Origin: a virus
Strand: one strand, 5' to 3'
Virus record (IMG/VR): IMGVR_UViG_3300012920_000104
Span: 1 to 37,439 of that record
DNA: 37,439 bases
Positions 22,546-31,208 of the stretch are shown piece by piece; positions within the stretch are counted from its first letter, which is position 1, and the number at the start of each line of letters is the position of its first letter. A model generated the notes under the pieces. The model did not search any database. It had not been told where the DNA came from and saw only the letters and a list, made by a program, of their open reading frames with translations. A program made the translations under genes and the position numbers.

Positions 22546-25500
22546 ATGTCAGGTTACGTTAATAAAAAATTTGAGGTAATAGGTGATCTCGTTCTATCGG
22601 GAGCATCAGTTACACAGGCGTTTGAACCGAAAGGTTCACCTCCGCCGATCCGTACTATTATAACTGAAGCGGCTACGTTGACTGGTGAAACGGTAACAAT
22701 ACCTGCACTTATACAAAATTTAACACTTGAAGGTACCGAGATAACAATATCGAGTGGAAACACAATAGATATTGCAGATGCAATACCTGAAATGGATACA
22801 CAGCTGTTGACATTGACCGGTACAGATTTGATTATCGAACGAGGCAATACTGTTGATCTCAGTAGTTTTTATCAAACAGTATCAGTTTTAAACGATCAAT
22901 TGTCCATTACAAATGGTAATACAATAGATCTCGGGGTTTATAGTCAGACTTTGTCTTTATCAGGTACAGAACTATCCATTTCAGATGGTAACTCTATTGA
23001 TCTGCTAGCATTTCTAGACAACGTTGATGAACAAGTTTTATCATTGAGCGGTACTGAACTCACAATATCTAAAGGCAACACAATAGATCTAGCGGTTTTT
23101 CTTGACAATGTAGATGAGCAGACACTATCATTGAGCGGCACAGAACTCACAATTTCTGGTGGCAATTCTGTTGATTTGGCTTCAATGAAACAAACGCTAT
23201 CATTGAGCGGCACAGAGCTATCTATATCAGACGGTAACACGATAGATTTAAATTCTTTTCTTGATAACGTTGATGAACAAGTTTTATCATTGAGCGGTAC
23301 AGAGCTTACAATATCCAAAGGTAACACAATAGATCTAGCGGTTTTTCTTGACAATGTAGATGAGCAGACACTATCATTGAGCGGTACAGAACTCACAATA
23401 TCAAAAGGTAACACAATAGATCTAGCTGCGATGAAGCAAACACTTGTTTTAAGTGGTACGGAGCTGTCTATATCAGACGGTAATGTGGTTGATTTGAGCA
23501 GCTTTTTAGATAACGTTGATGAACAAACACTATCATTGAGCGGCACAGAACTCACAATATCTAAAGGTAACACAATAGACCTGGCTGGTTTAAGTCAAGA
23601 TATCGACAACCAGACATTGTCGTTGAGTGGAAACACATTGACCATTTCCAATGGTAATGCAATAGATTTAAGCACGTTACAGTCAGAGACTGTAGCACCA
23701 ATTTTTATAACCAACATAACGAACAACAATGGTCTGATTGACAAACAATATATGTCTGATACTGTACCGTCAAATTATATAATATCTGATGTCACAGTTG
23801 ATGATGATTCTAATCTGGATGTAACAATTGAATGGGATGGACCGGATGATGATTGGATGGGTGACGCATATATAAACGGTGATATTGTACCCACGAATGC
23901 GATCTCACGTATAGGCGACACGAGAAGATTTCGATCTACAATCAATGTAGATTTAGAAGGTACAGAAACAATCACAGTCAGCGCGAATGGTGGTACATAT
24001 CAAGTACCGGTCACACTACTTGGTGGTGGACCTGCGATAACAGACGTTATATTTAGCGCGTTACCAACATATGGTGGTCATCAACAAGCAGCATTTTTTG
24101 ATGGTGATACTGTGCAAATAACATTCACATTTGATACAGAGGATGTTACATCAATATCACTACAAGGAGGTAATAGTACCGCCACCTCAACAATCAACAA
24201 TCAAAACATCACTCCAACAGCAGTAGGTGATGGTACGAGCACTTTCACATTGACAACCACAATAGACACAAGCTTGTCATCAATAACACAGGTGCCTGTG
24301 ATCATATCCGCAAAAAATAGTTTCGGTACAGAAGGTGACACGCACACATCAGTTGCAACTATACCAGTAAGACAAGGACCTGCTATAACCAACGTGACAT
24401 TCGGGTCATATCCCGGATCACAGACTGAACTGAAAGACAATGACACTATCACTGCTACTTTTGAATTTGACAGTAACAACGTGTCACAAGTACAATTGGC
24501 TAGTGGTTCAAGTTATGCATCAAGCTCTCAAACAAGATCTGTCACGACAACCAATTTATCAGCATCAACAACAATCACGATCGACACATCAGTCACATCA
24601 GCTCAAAATCAACCTGTAAGAGCCAGAGCGCGCGCCAGTAATTACGGTAACTACTCAAACAGCACAAACACTGTCGTTGTTAATAATGTAGGTCCAACAT
24701 ACAGCGGATGGTCGGTGTCATACCCAACTAATCAATCTGCAATAAAAGAAGATGAACTTGCAGTCGTGAGTTTAACAATTTCAAATGTTGGTAACTCACC
24801 AACATACACATACTCTAATCCTAGAAACGAGATAACGATACCAGACACATCAGTATATAGTACCACAAAAAACACAACCGGTACAAGCTCTGGTAATTAC
24901 AACATCTCATCAAACAATTTTTCAGTCAGCGTGAATCGCGCTGAGAACAACAAGACGACGAGTTATTCTAATGTTGTCAAGATAGTTGATGTGTTACCAA
25001 GCATCTCTGTATCGAGTCCATCCAACATGAGATCCGGGGGAGCTGAAAACACTACACCTCAAACATATCAAATAACTGTTACATCAAATCAACAACTTGA
25101 TAGTTTTGATCTGGCTGCGACGCCAGGTGCCGGTACTTTGCAAGGCACATGGAATGGTTCGAACAGCAACAGAACATGGAGAAGAAACATACAGGTGTCT
25201 GATAGTGACAGTAAAGGTACACATGATTGGATAAATCTTGCTGCATTAAATTTGTCGAACGTCACGCAAACAAACATCTCGAGCGGAGGCACATACACGC
25301 TTGCTGGTTTTGTGCCCAGAACTTTGACGATGAGCGCATTGTCACGAACACGTGCTCTAGGCACCAATGTACAGGATCCAACAAAATTGAGCATTTCAGA
25401 GACATTCAGAGGCAGTATAACATTTGATACATCCATCGCGGATGGTACAACAATAGATGCAGACATCAGTTCAGGTATTGATGTTGCTAACAAATACACA

Positions 25501-25626
25501 ATTGTGAACAACAACAACTTGAATGTTGTAGATTATAACGGAGACACGTTCTTTTATTTGGATCGAGTTGCAGTGAACAACAACGTGTCTGGCACGTCGG
25601 TGATCACAGTAGAGGAGACAGCATAA
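22546..25626 (+). CDS. Large repetitive fibre-like virion protein (1026 aa)
   Basis: Three parts: an N-terminal adaptor of about 50 residues (MSGYVNKKFEVIGDL); twelve imperfect repeats of about 20-30 residues with the core LSLSGTELTISKGNTIDL (about residues 60-375); then a long beta-rich region with at least three Ig-like segments, each opening with a motif such as GPAITDV, GPAITNV or GPTYSGW. Such layouts are typical of phage tail fibres and other surface-exposed virion proteins that recognise host receptors. No cysteine or enzyme motif is evident. The start at 22546 is preferred because the ATG at 22531 directly abuts the late octamer. A tail-fibre role is inference from repeats, size and position. 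Confidence 0.75.
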   Translation: MSGYVNKKFEVIGDLVLSGASVTQAFEPKGSPPPIRTIITEAATLTGETVTIPALIQNLTLEGTEITISSGNTIDIADAIPEMDTQLLTLTGTDLIIERGNTVDLSSFYQTVSVLNDQLSITNGNTIDLGVYSQTLSLSGTELSISDGNSIDLLAFLDNVDEQVLSLSGTELTISKGNTIDLAVFLDNVDEQTLSLSGTELTISGGNSVDLASMKQTLSLSGTELSISDGNTIDLNSFLDNVDEQVLSLSGTELTISKGNTIDLAVFLDNVDEQTLSLSGTELTISKGNTIDLAAMKQTLVLSGTELSISDGNVVDLSSFLDNVDEQTLSLSGTELTISKGNTIDLAGLSQDIDNQTLSLSGNTLTISNGNAIDLSTLQSETVAPIFITNITNNNGLIDKQYMSDTVPSNYIISDVTVDDDSNLDVTIEWDGPDDDWMGDAYINGDIVPTNAISRIGDTRRFRSTINVDLEGTETITVSANGGTYQVPVTLLGGGPAITDVIFSALPTYGGHQQAAFFDGDTVQITFTFDTEDVTSISLQGGNSTATSTINNQNITPTAVGDGTSTFTLTTTIDTSLSSITQVPVIISAKNSFGTEGDTHTSVATIPVRQGPAITNVTFGSYPGSQTELKDNDTITATFEFDSNNVSQVQLASGSSYASSSQTRSVTTTNLSASTTITIDTSVTSAQNQPVRARARASNYGNYSNSTNTVVVNNVGPTYSGWSVSYPTNQSAIKEDELAVVSLTISNVGNSPTYTYSNPRNEITIPDTSVYSTTKNTTGTSSGNYNISSNNFSVSVNRAENNKTTSYSNVVKIVDVLPSISVSSPSNMRSGGAENTTPQTYQITVTSNQQLDSFDLAATPGAGTLQGTWNGSNSNRTWRRNIQVSDSDSKGTHDWINLAALNLSNVTQTNISSGGTYTLAGFVPRTLTMSALSRTRALGTNVQDPTKLSISETFRGSITFDTSIADGTTIDADISSGIDVANKYTIVNNNNLNVVDYNGDTFFYLDRVAVNNNVSGTSVITVEETA
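22718..23670 (+). repeat. Twelve LSLSGTELTISxGNTIDL coding repeats with near-identical blocks
   Basis: Twelve copies in the fibre-like gene. Some are nearly identical in DNA: 23021-23154 recurs at 23267-23400 (offset 246 bp, 82 codons) with only a few differences. Recombination between copies could change fibre length. Confidence 0.8.
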
Positions 25627-25627
25627 C

Positions 25628-26173
25628 ATGTCATTCGAAGATTTTATCAGAGATGAGTTACCGTTAAGACAGGTTGTAATCAAAGCTGCTGGTGACCCAA
25701 CATCCGGCTCCGGAGTGATCGCGGCGATCGGTACGTATTACCTGGATACAGATGACAATTTTAAACGATACGAAAAGTATGGTAGCGGTAACACAGACTG
25801 GCGAGAAGTTGTAACATCATCCGGAAGCGGTGGAGTGACTGCAGAATCGGTCACATTTGATGAAGAGAAATACAAAATAACAACAGCCACAGTTGATAGT
25901 TTGTCTGGTACACAAACTGTAGATAGCTTCAGTACAAATGATTACACCGTGGCAAAATATATAGTAAAGGCGTCTGATTCTACATCGATAACATGCTCTG
26001 AATTGTTGTTAGTATGTACAGCAAGCGGTGTGGAAATGACACAGTATGGTGTGTTAGGAAACACATCACTCGTGAGTTTTGACGCGGATGTTGCATCGTC
26101 AGTTGCTTCTTTATCAGCCACAACAGATCAAACGAATGTTGATCTGTCTATATATAAATTTCTGTTAGGTTGA
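25628..26173 (+). CDS. Small fibre-associated virion protein (181 aa)
   Basis: Not recognised as a known family. The first part, LRQVVIKAAGDPTSGSGVIAAIGTYYLDTDDNFKRYEKYGSGNTDWREV, resembles short modules in phage fibre proteins that carry a YYLDT strand and a W. The remainder is Ser/Thr-rich beta structure. It begins 1 nt after the large fibre-like gene, and is convergent with the J-domain gene. Function as a fibre tip, adaptor or decoration protein is a guess. Confidence 0.6.
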   Translation: MSFEDFIRDELPLRQVVIKAAGDPTSGSGVIAAIGTYYLDTDDNFKRYEKYGSGNTDWREVVTSSGSGGVTAESVTFDEEKYKITTATVDSLSGTQTVDSFSTNDYTVAKYIVKASDSTSITCSELLLVCTASGVEMTQYGVLGNTSLVSFDADVASSVASLSATTDQTNVDLSIYKFLLG

Positions 26174-26752
26174 TTATTTTTTATACACTTTGAGAATATT
26201 TGTCTCGATCTTTTTTCTCATTTTATCATCAGCTTCTCCCCATACATAAGCGTCTGATTTCTTGATGCTGTTGATTTTCTCTTGTACTTTCTTAATATTT
26301 TTCTCGATTGTCGCGATATGGTCCTCGTTCAATTCTGGAATCGCGATGTTGAGATCATCGCATATTTTCATCATGCTCATCAAATCATCTTCATTTTTAG
26401 CCTTTGTGGCATGCCGAAACACACGAGACATGTCGTCATCATCACCTGTCTTGTCCGGGTGTGTGACACGAACAATCTGTCCGTACAAATCTTTAAATAA
26501 CTGATCCTGTTTACGATCTTTCTTTTTATTCACAATAATATTATCATTTTCATCTGTTTTAGTTTTATTCGCACATGGCTTATCGATACTTGTTCTGTCA
26601 AAAATCGATATACTGTGCTGCTGTTCCAGGTCAACAATATACAGATTGAATTGTGTTTTATATTCAACCATCTGTTCTTGAACTTCTTGCAGCTCAAGAA
26701 CTAGGTATTCATAACGTAGATTATACTTTTTTAACTTTTTTTCATTTTTCAT
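26174..26752 (-). CDS. J-domain (DnaJ-like) protein on the opposite strand
   Basis: 192 residues from ATG 26750-26752; an upstream in-frame ATG adds 19 residues that overlap the late promoter of the next fibre gene. Residues 85-130 hold a J-domain-like stretch with the diagnostic HPDK (98-101) between two helices, FKDLYGQIVRVTHPDK and the following FRHATKAKNEDDLMSMM. An N-terminal coiled-coil (residues 1-45) and a C-terminal helical Lys-rich part flank it. J proteins stimulate Hsp70 ATPase and hand over clients; here it may recruit host DnaK for fibre folding. It lies alone on the minus strand between two fibre genes. Confidence 0.75.
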   Translation of the reverse strand: MKNEKKLKKYNLRYEYLVLELQEVQEQMVEYKTQFNLYIVDLEQQHSISIFDRTSIDKPCANKTKTDENDNIIVNKKKDRKQDQLFKDLYGQIVRVTHPDKTGDDDDMSRVFRHATKAKNEDDLMSMMKICDDLNIAIPELNEDHIATIEKNIKKVQEKINSIKKSDAYVWGEADDKMRKKIETNILKVYKK

Positions 26753-26784
26753 GGTGCGCAACTTGAGAAAATACCCCGAGTTTG

Positions 26785-26792
26785 TATAAATA
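26785..26792 (+). promoter_or_regulatory. T4-type late promoter octamer (perfect TATAAATA)
   Basis: Exact match to the T4 late consensus, 8 nt before the ATG at 26801, the same spacing as at 18597-18604. Confidence 0.7.
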
Positions 26793-26800
26793 ATTATGTT

Positions 26801-28552
26801 ATGAGTCAAAAATTCATAGTTGAAGGCGGCCTGAGTATACCCTCAGGGAAATTCTTAGAGTTGGGCGGCACCGAATTGAGTGCAAGCGCAACTGAACTTA
26901 ACTTACTTGATGGCATGACTGCTATCAGTACAGATGTAAATCTCGGTACATCCGACACAACATTAGCTTCACAGAATGCTATCAAATCTTATGTTGATGC
27001 ACAGCTTGGTGCTAGCGTGTTGACATTCACCACAGACACAGCAGGTAACAACGAAGTTGATCTTGATGAAGACACGTTAACATTCGCTGGTCTCAGCGGA
27101 GTTGGAGTAACCCATGCTGGTGACACGATCACCATCGCGATGGACGATCTCAATTCGTTCAGCACAAGCGATCTGTCAGAAGGTTCAAATCAGTACTACA
27201 CTAATGCTCGTGTACATGCGGCATTGTCAGTATCTGATTCCACATCGATTGACATGAGTTACAATGATGCAGGTGTATTCTCTGCAACTGCTATAGTTGA
27301 CGACAGCTCAATCGAGATTGATGGTACAAATGGCTTACAAGTTAAAGCTTCTGGTGTCACAAACGCCATGTTGGCTGGTTCTATTGCTAATGCAAAATTA
27401 GTAAACGATTCAGTTAGCTTCGGTGGTGTAGAAGTTGACCTTGGTGGAACAGACGCTACACCAGCGTTTGATCTGACTGACGCGACTGCATATCCTGGAG
27501 ACGCAAGCTTGGTAACAACTGGTGCTCTTGATTCTGGTTCTATCACTTCCGGTTTTGGAAACATCGACATCGGAACAAGCACACTTGACGCTGGCATAAC
27601 CAACTTGACCACGCTTACAGTTAGCACTAGTGCAATCTTGGCTGACGGTTCACAGTTAGCATCTGATGCTGCTCCTACTGCAGACAACGACATCGCCAAC
27701 AAAAAATATGTTGACGATCAGTTGACTGGTTCAGACTTGGATTTCACATCCGACGGAGGAGAGTCACTCTCCATCGATCTGGACAGTGAAACCCTCACTG
27801 TTGCAGGTGGATCCAACCTCACCACAAGTGCTGCTGATAACACAATCACAGTTGCTCTTGACAATGATGTTACCATCTCCGGAGACATGACATCTGCCAC
27901 GATCACAAACACTGAGTTCACAGTTGATGCAGACGGTAACACCGACATTGACGGTACATTGAACGTTCAAGGTGTTCCAACATTCCAAGCACAATCTGTC
28001 CACTCCAGTGGTATCGATTGTAACGGAACGTTGAGCATGGGAACTAACGCTATCGAAGGTACAGCAGACAACATGCTGATCTTTGCTGACGATAGTACTT
28101 CTTCTGGAACAGAGCATTCATTTGCTAACGATGATGATGGTGTATTAGCTCTTCAAGCTGTTGACCACATCCGTTCATTGAATGACTTCATTCCTAACGC
28201 TGATAGCTCTGTTGATCTTGGATCAAGCGACAAGCGCTGGGCTGAAGTACATGCTGACAAAATGGCTATGGAGCATTGCGAGAAGCGTGACTTCTCCGTT
28301 GCCATGAACGGTAGTGCAGTTGAAGTTGCTAACCTCACAGGTTTCGAGTCCGGAAAAATCGTGCTCAAAGTCAAGGACAGCAGCGGTAACATCACATCCA
28401 AAGAGATATTGGCTGTTAACGGTTCATTCGTTGAATACGCCACAATCACTTCTGGAACTGAAGTTGACATGACAATCACTGTATCCGGCGATTCTGTAAG
28501 AGTTAACTCTGCAAACGGAACTGCTAAAGGATCTGTTGATCTTATCAAGTAA
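26801..28552 (+). CDS. Fibre-like virion protein (583 aa)
   Basis: Rich in Ser, Thr, Asp and Gly, with few aromatics. The N-terminus FIVEGGLSIPSGKFLELGGTELSASATELNLLDG and repeats such as QNAIKSYVDAQ, ADNDIANKKYVDDQL and DTITIAMDD are common in long phage fibre or whisker-like proteins. The C-terminal part (DSSVDLGSSDKRWAEVHADKMAME) looks like the end of a fibre shaft followed by a small beta domain. It is probably highly expressed: it has a perfect late promoter before it and a strong terminator after it. Exact virion location is not known. Confidence 0.7.
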   Translation: MSQKFIVEGGLSIPSGKFLELGGTELSASATELNLLDGMTAISTDVNLGTSDTTLASQNAIKSYVDAQLGASVLTFTTDTAGNNEVDLDEDTLTFAGLSGVGVTHAGDTITIAMDDLNSFSTSDLSEGSNQYYTNARVHAALSVSDSTSIDMSYNDAGVFSATAIVDDSSIEIDGTNGLQVKASGVTNAMLAGSIANAKLVNDSVSFGGVEVDLGGTDATPAFDLTDATAYPGDASLVTTGALDSGSITSGFGNIDIGTSTLDAGITNLTTLTVSTSAILADGSQLASDAAPTADNDIANKKYVDDQLTGSDLDFTSDGGESLSIDLDSETLTVAGGSNLTTSAADNTITVALDNDVTISGDMTSATITNTEFTVDADGNTDIDGTLNVQGVPTFQAQSVHSSGIDCNGTLSMGTNAIEGTADNMLIFADDSTSSGTEHSFANDDDGVLALQAVDHIRSLNDFIPNADSSVDLGSSDKRWAEVHADKMAMEHCEKRDFSVAMNGSAVEVANLTGFESGKIVLKVKDSSGNITSKEILAVNGSFVEYATITSGTEVDMTITVSGDSVRVNSANGTAKGSVDLIK

Positions 28553-28573
28553 TTAATCTTAACCCTTAACCCT

Positions 28574-28604
28574 AAGAGAGCCGGGCAACCGGCTCTCTTT
28601 TTTT
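28574..28604 (+). terminator. Strong intrinsic terminator after the fibre-like gene
   Basis: Perfect 11-bp stem AAGAGAGCCGG / CCGGCTCTCTT (28574-28584 and 28589-28599) with a GCAA tetraloop, followed by a T tract to 28604. It separates the fibre-like gene from the gp13-like gene. Confidence 0.92.
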
Positions 28605-28611
28605 GTTTTGG

Positions 28612-28619
28612 CATAAATA
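28612..28619 (+). promoter_or_regulatory. T4-type late promoter octamer (CATAAATA)
   Basis: 6 nt before the ATG at 28626 and directly after the terminator, so the gp13-like gene starts a new transcription unit. Confidence 0.6.
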
Positions 28620-28625
28620 CTTAAA

Positions 28626-29891
28626 ATGACACTACACACATCTGATCCTAAACCTGACGCGTACTACAGCACGCACCTGAATAGTCGTATAACTGATATC
28701 GAGAATCTCTCTGAACGTATCGCCATGAGTTTAGGGTACCCTCAATTGAACATCGAGGCACATCAGATGCAGGTGTATGACAATATCGCACAAGCGTGTG
28801 AGATGTTCACCAAGTTCGCAGGATACACAGAAGAGTACCTGGTGTTTCACAGCTCGTTGTACAACATGCACAAAGGCCTGTACATGCCAGACCTGATCAA
28901 TTTTACACCAGAATTGAGTGGTGAGATTGTGGAGTCAAAAGTTGGTAAAAACGCACCACAGGTGACAAAACAGATACAATCATTGGGTAATGATGACGTG
29001 TTGTACAGCTTTCAAGCCAGTAAAACAGACACCGGCCCGGTAGAGTATCTCCTGGAATTTAAAGGTGAGTTTTACCATCATGCGGTCAAGTATTTGATCA
29101 CCGCTCTGTACAATGACATAACTGACGAGGTTGACGCGAGTGTTGCAGAGTATGGCACAACATACACAACTCAAGAACCAAAAGTAAGCTTTAATGTGCG
29201 TACAGGTGGAGAGCTGGTCGAGATAGTTGTCAATTCTACCATTGAAGGAATTGCAACTGTGACAGTATCAGATTACGAACCAGCTGCAAGCGATACAAAA
29301 TTAACAACATACAAACGAGGCATGGACAGTTTGTTAGGTACTCATAGGAAAGTTATTGACGTGTTTTGTTTTGAAGAGGGTACCACCAGCGGCATAAACA
29401 CTCTGTTCACTATCGAACAAACACTAGCACAGCAAACATACTTCAGTTATGCAATGGGTAACTATGGATTCGATCTGGTGAGCTGGTACGTGCTAAAAGA
29501 ATGGTTGGGCATGAGAGAGAAGCTGTTGTCTCAAAAATTTTACTACAGATTTAATGACCGAGAACAAAGATTGTTCATAACACCTGAACCAATACGCGAG
29601 CGCAATCGAGCAGAATTTTACGCAGCCGTAGGTTGCTATCTAGAGAAGCCACTGGAGCACATACTAAAAGAAATTTGGGTGCAGCAATACGCATTAGCAT
29701 TGACAAAAATCACAATTGCACGTATTCGCGGTAAGTACCAAGGTACAGACTTGTTCGGTGGTGGTTCACCAAATTATACAGAGCTGTTATCTGAAGGCAT
29801 CAATGAGAAAAAAGAACTTGAAGAGGCCCTGTACAACAACACAGCACCTGGTCTTGGTGATGTCGCTCCTGCTAGATTCTTTGTAGGTTGA
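28626..29891 (+). CDS. Neck protein (gp13-like)
   Basis: 421 residues, longer than T4 gp13 (309). In T4 gp13 forms a ring below the portal that completes the head and receives the tail. The N-terminal pattern ISERIAMSLGYPQLNIE (with small differences) and MQVYDNIAQACEMFTKF fit the gp13 start. The C-terminal half has YFSYAMGNYGFDLVSWYV, FYYRFNDREQRLFITPEP and ILKEIWVQQYALALTKITIARIRGKYQG, a pattern close to T4 gp13 (full alignment not done). About 100 residues in the middle (approx. 100-225) are extra. It is followed with a 4-nt TTGA overlap by the head completion gene. Confidence 0.65.
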   Translation: MTLHTSDPKPDAYYSTHLNSRITDIENLSERIAMSLGYPQLNIEAHQMQVYDNIAQACEMFTKFAGYTEEYLVFHSSLYNMHKGLYMPDLINFTPELSGEIVESKVGKNAPQVTKQIQSLGNDDVLYSFQASKTDTGPVEYLLEFKGEFYHHAVKYLITALYNDITDEVDASVAEYGTTYTTQEPKVSFNVRTGGELVEIVVNSTIEGIATVTVSDYEPAASDTKLTTYKRGMDSLLGTHRKVIDVFCFEEGTTSGINTLFTIEQTLAQQTYFSYAMGNYGFDLVSWYVLKEWLGMREKLLSQKFYYRFNDREQRLFITPEPIRERNRAEFYAAVGCYLEKPLEHILKEIWVQQYALALTKITIARIRGKYQGTDLFGGGSPNYTELLSEGINEKKELEEALYNNTAPGLGDVAPARFFVG

Positions 29892-30346
29892 AGAAAAGGT
29901 CATACAGTCAATACAAGCAAGGCGTATACACACCAGCAAACAAACACAAATACATTGGTCGTGGTAATCCTAGATATCTGAGCAGCTGGGAGCTCAAGTT
30001 TTTTCATTGGTGTGATCGAAATCCTAATGTTGTAGAATGGTCCAGTGAGAATGTTGTGATACCTTATGTATCACCTGTTGACAATCGTATGCACCGTTAC
30101 ATGGTGGATAATGTTGTCAAACTCAAAGAAGGTGACAAGATAACAAAATATTTAATAGAGATCAAACCGAAGAAACAAACTCAACCGCCACGTGCTCATG
30201 GCAACAAGAAGAAATCCACTATATTACATGAGAACGCCACATACGCGGTCAACATGTCCAAATGGGAAGCCGCTAGGAGATGGTGTTCTAGACGTGGATA
30301 CAAGTTTCAGATACTGACTGAAGATCATTTATTTCCCGGAAAATGA
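29888..30346 (+). CDS. Head completion protein (gp4-like)
   Basis: 152 residues, similar in size to T4 gp4 (gp50/gp65 region), which acts on the packaged head before tail joining. The family pattern is clear: HKYIGRGNPRYLSSWELKFFHWCD, VVEWSSENVVIPYVSPVDNRMHRY and YLIEIKPKKQTQPP. The WSSE...D...EIKPK arrangement is nuclease-like (PD-(D/E)XK type). Start: TTG at 29888, overlapping the TGA of the gp13-like gene; no ATG is available that keeps the family N-terminus. Confidence 0.82.
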   Translation: MKKRSYSQYKQGVYTPANKHKYIGRGNPRYLSSWELKFFHWCDRNPNVVEWSSENVVIPYVSPVDNRMHRYMVDNVVKLKEGDKITKYLIEIKPKKQTQPPRAHGNKKKSTILHENATYAVNMSKWEAARRWCSRRGYKFQILTEDHLFPGK

Positions 30347-30365
30347 TAGACTTTTGATTACCAGA

Positions 30366-30373
30366 GATAAATA
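30366..30373 (+). promoter_or_regulatory. T4-type late promoter octamer (GATAAATA)
   Basis: 9 nt before the ATG of the prohead protease gene. Confidence 0.6.
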
Positions 30374-30382
30374 ATTAGTAGC

Positions 30383-31048
30383 ATGGCACTTAACTTACTT
30401 GTAGAAACACCAACGGAACGAGAGTTTGAATACATCGTTGAAGAGAACACAGACAGTAAAAAGCAAAATCTGTACATTCAAGGTGTGTTCATGGAAGCGG
30501 AAAAATTAAACAAAAACAATCGTGTGTACCCTCTCGAAGAGATGCACCGGGAGGTGGATCGGTATTTGAAAGAGATGGTCTCACAAGGTCGTGCCATGGG
30601 TGAATTGAACCACCCAACAAATGCTGATGTAGATCTAGAACGTGCTTGTCATATGGTCACCGAGCTCAAAAGTGATGGTAACAAGTTTGTCGGCAAATCA
30701 AAAGTATTATCCACCCCATGTGGTAAAATTGTCGAGGCGTTGATCAGTGACGGTGTGAAAGTTGGAATGTCAACAAGATCGTTAGGCAAGTTGATGGAAG
30801 AGAACGACGGCGTCAGCAAAGTGTCAGACATGAGACTTGTGGCGATCGATTGTGTAGCTGATCCAAGCTGCGCGGATGCGTTCGTTAACGGTATTCTGGA
30901 AAACAAACAATGGATCTGCAACAACGATGGCAAGTTCGTTGAGGTGTATGAAAAATTTCAAGACGGTTTGGCCACACTGCCAAACACAAGTGACGAGATG
31001 CAAGCGTATCTCATGGAACAGATAACAAACTTTATTAAAAAATTATGA
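30383..31048 (+). CDS. 21: Prohead core protease (gp21)
   Basis: 221 residues, near the T4 gp21 size (212). A herpesvirus-assemblin-type serine protease that cleaves scaffold and capsid proteins after (L/I)xE. Catalytic-region motifs are present: GELNHPTNADVD with H77, VGMSTRSLG with S130, and DCVADPSC (156-163). The N-terminus IQGVFMEAEKLNKNNRVYP is typical of the family. It is coupled by ATGA to a 53-codon gene and followed by scaffold and major capsid genes, as expected. Confidence 0.93.
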   Translation: MALNLLVETPTEREFEYIVEENTDSKKQNLYIQGVFMEAEKLNKNNRVYPLEEMHREVDRYLKEMVSQGRAMGELNHPTNADVDLERACHMVTELKSDGNKFVGKSKVLSTPCGKIVEALISDGVKVGMSTRSLGKLMEENDGVSKVSDMRLVAIDCVADPSCADAFVNGILENKQWICNNDGKFVEVYEKFQDGLATLPNTSDEMQAYLMEQITNFIKKL

Positions 31049-31206
31049 AACAACAACTTGATAAACAGGTAAACAACAGCATCAACCGGTTCGTGACCAG
31101 TGTTGCAGGCAATGATTTCTCTAGTGCAAACAAACATTTAAAGTCAATTATTGAGAATAAGTTGCTCAAAAAACTAAATAACTTTAAGAACAAACCTTTA
31201 TTTTAA
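31045..31206 (+). CDS. Small prohead core-like protein (53 aa)
   Basis: A short gene. Its ATG overlaps the gp21 stop (ATGA) and it ends TAA at 31204-31206, 2 nt before gp22. The sequence is basic and helical (SSANKHLKSIIENKLLKKLNN), similar in feel to the small core proteins between protease and scaffold genes in T4-like cyanophages and to T4 gp67/gp68. Identity with either is not established. Confidence 0.55.
   Translation: MKQQLDKQVNNSINRFVTSVAGNDFSSANKHLKSIIENKLLKKLNNFKNKPLF
31173..31180 (+). promoter_or_regulatory. Late-promoter-like octamer ACTAAATA
   Basis: 28 nt before the gp22 ATG, inside the small core-like gene. With this position the gp22 transcript would have a leader of about 23 nt, unlike the tight spacing at other genes. 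Confidence 0.35.
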
Positions 31207-31208
31207 AT

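Noticed and set aside
22944-23573. A 209-codon minus-strand frame over the fibre repeats
   Set aside because: Repetitive shadow of the plus-strand repeats, with no independent start signal.
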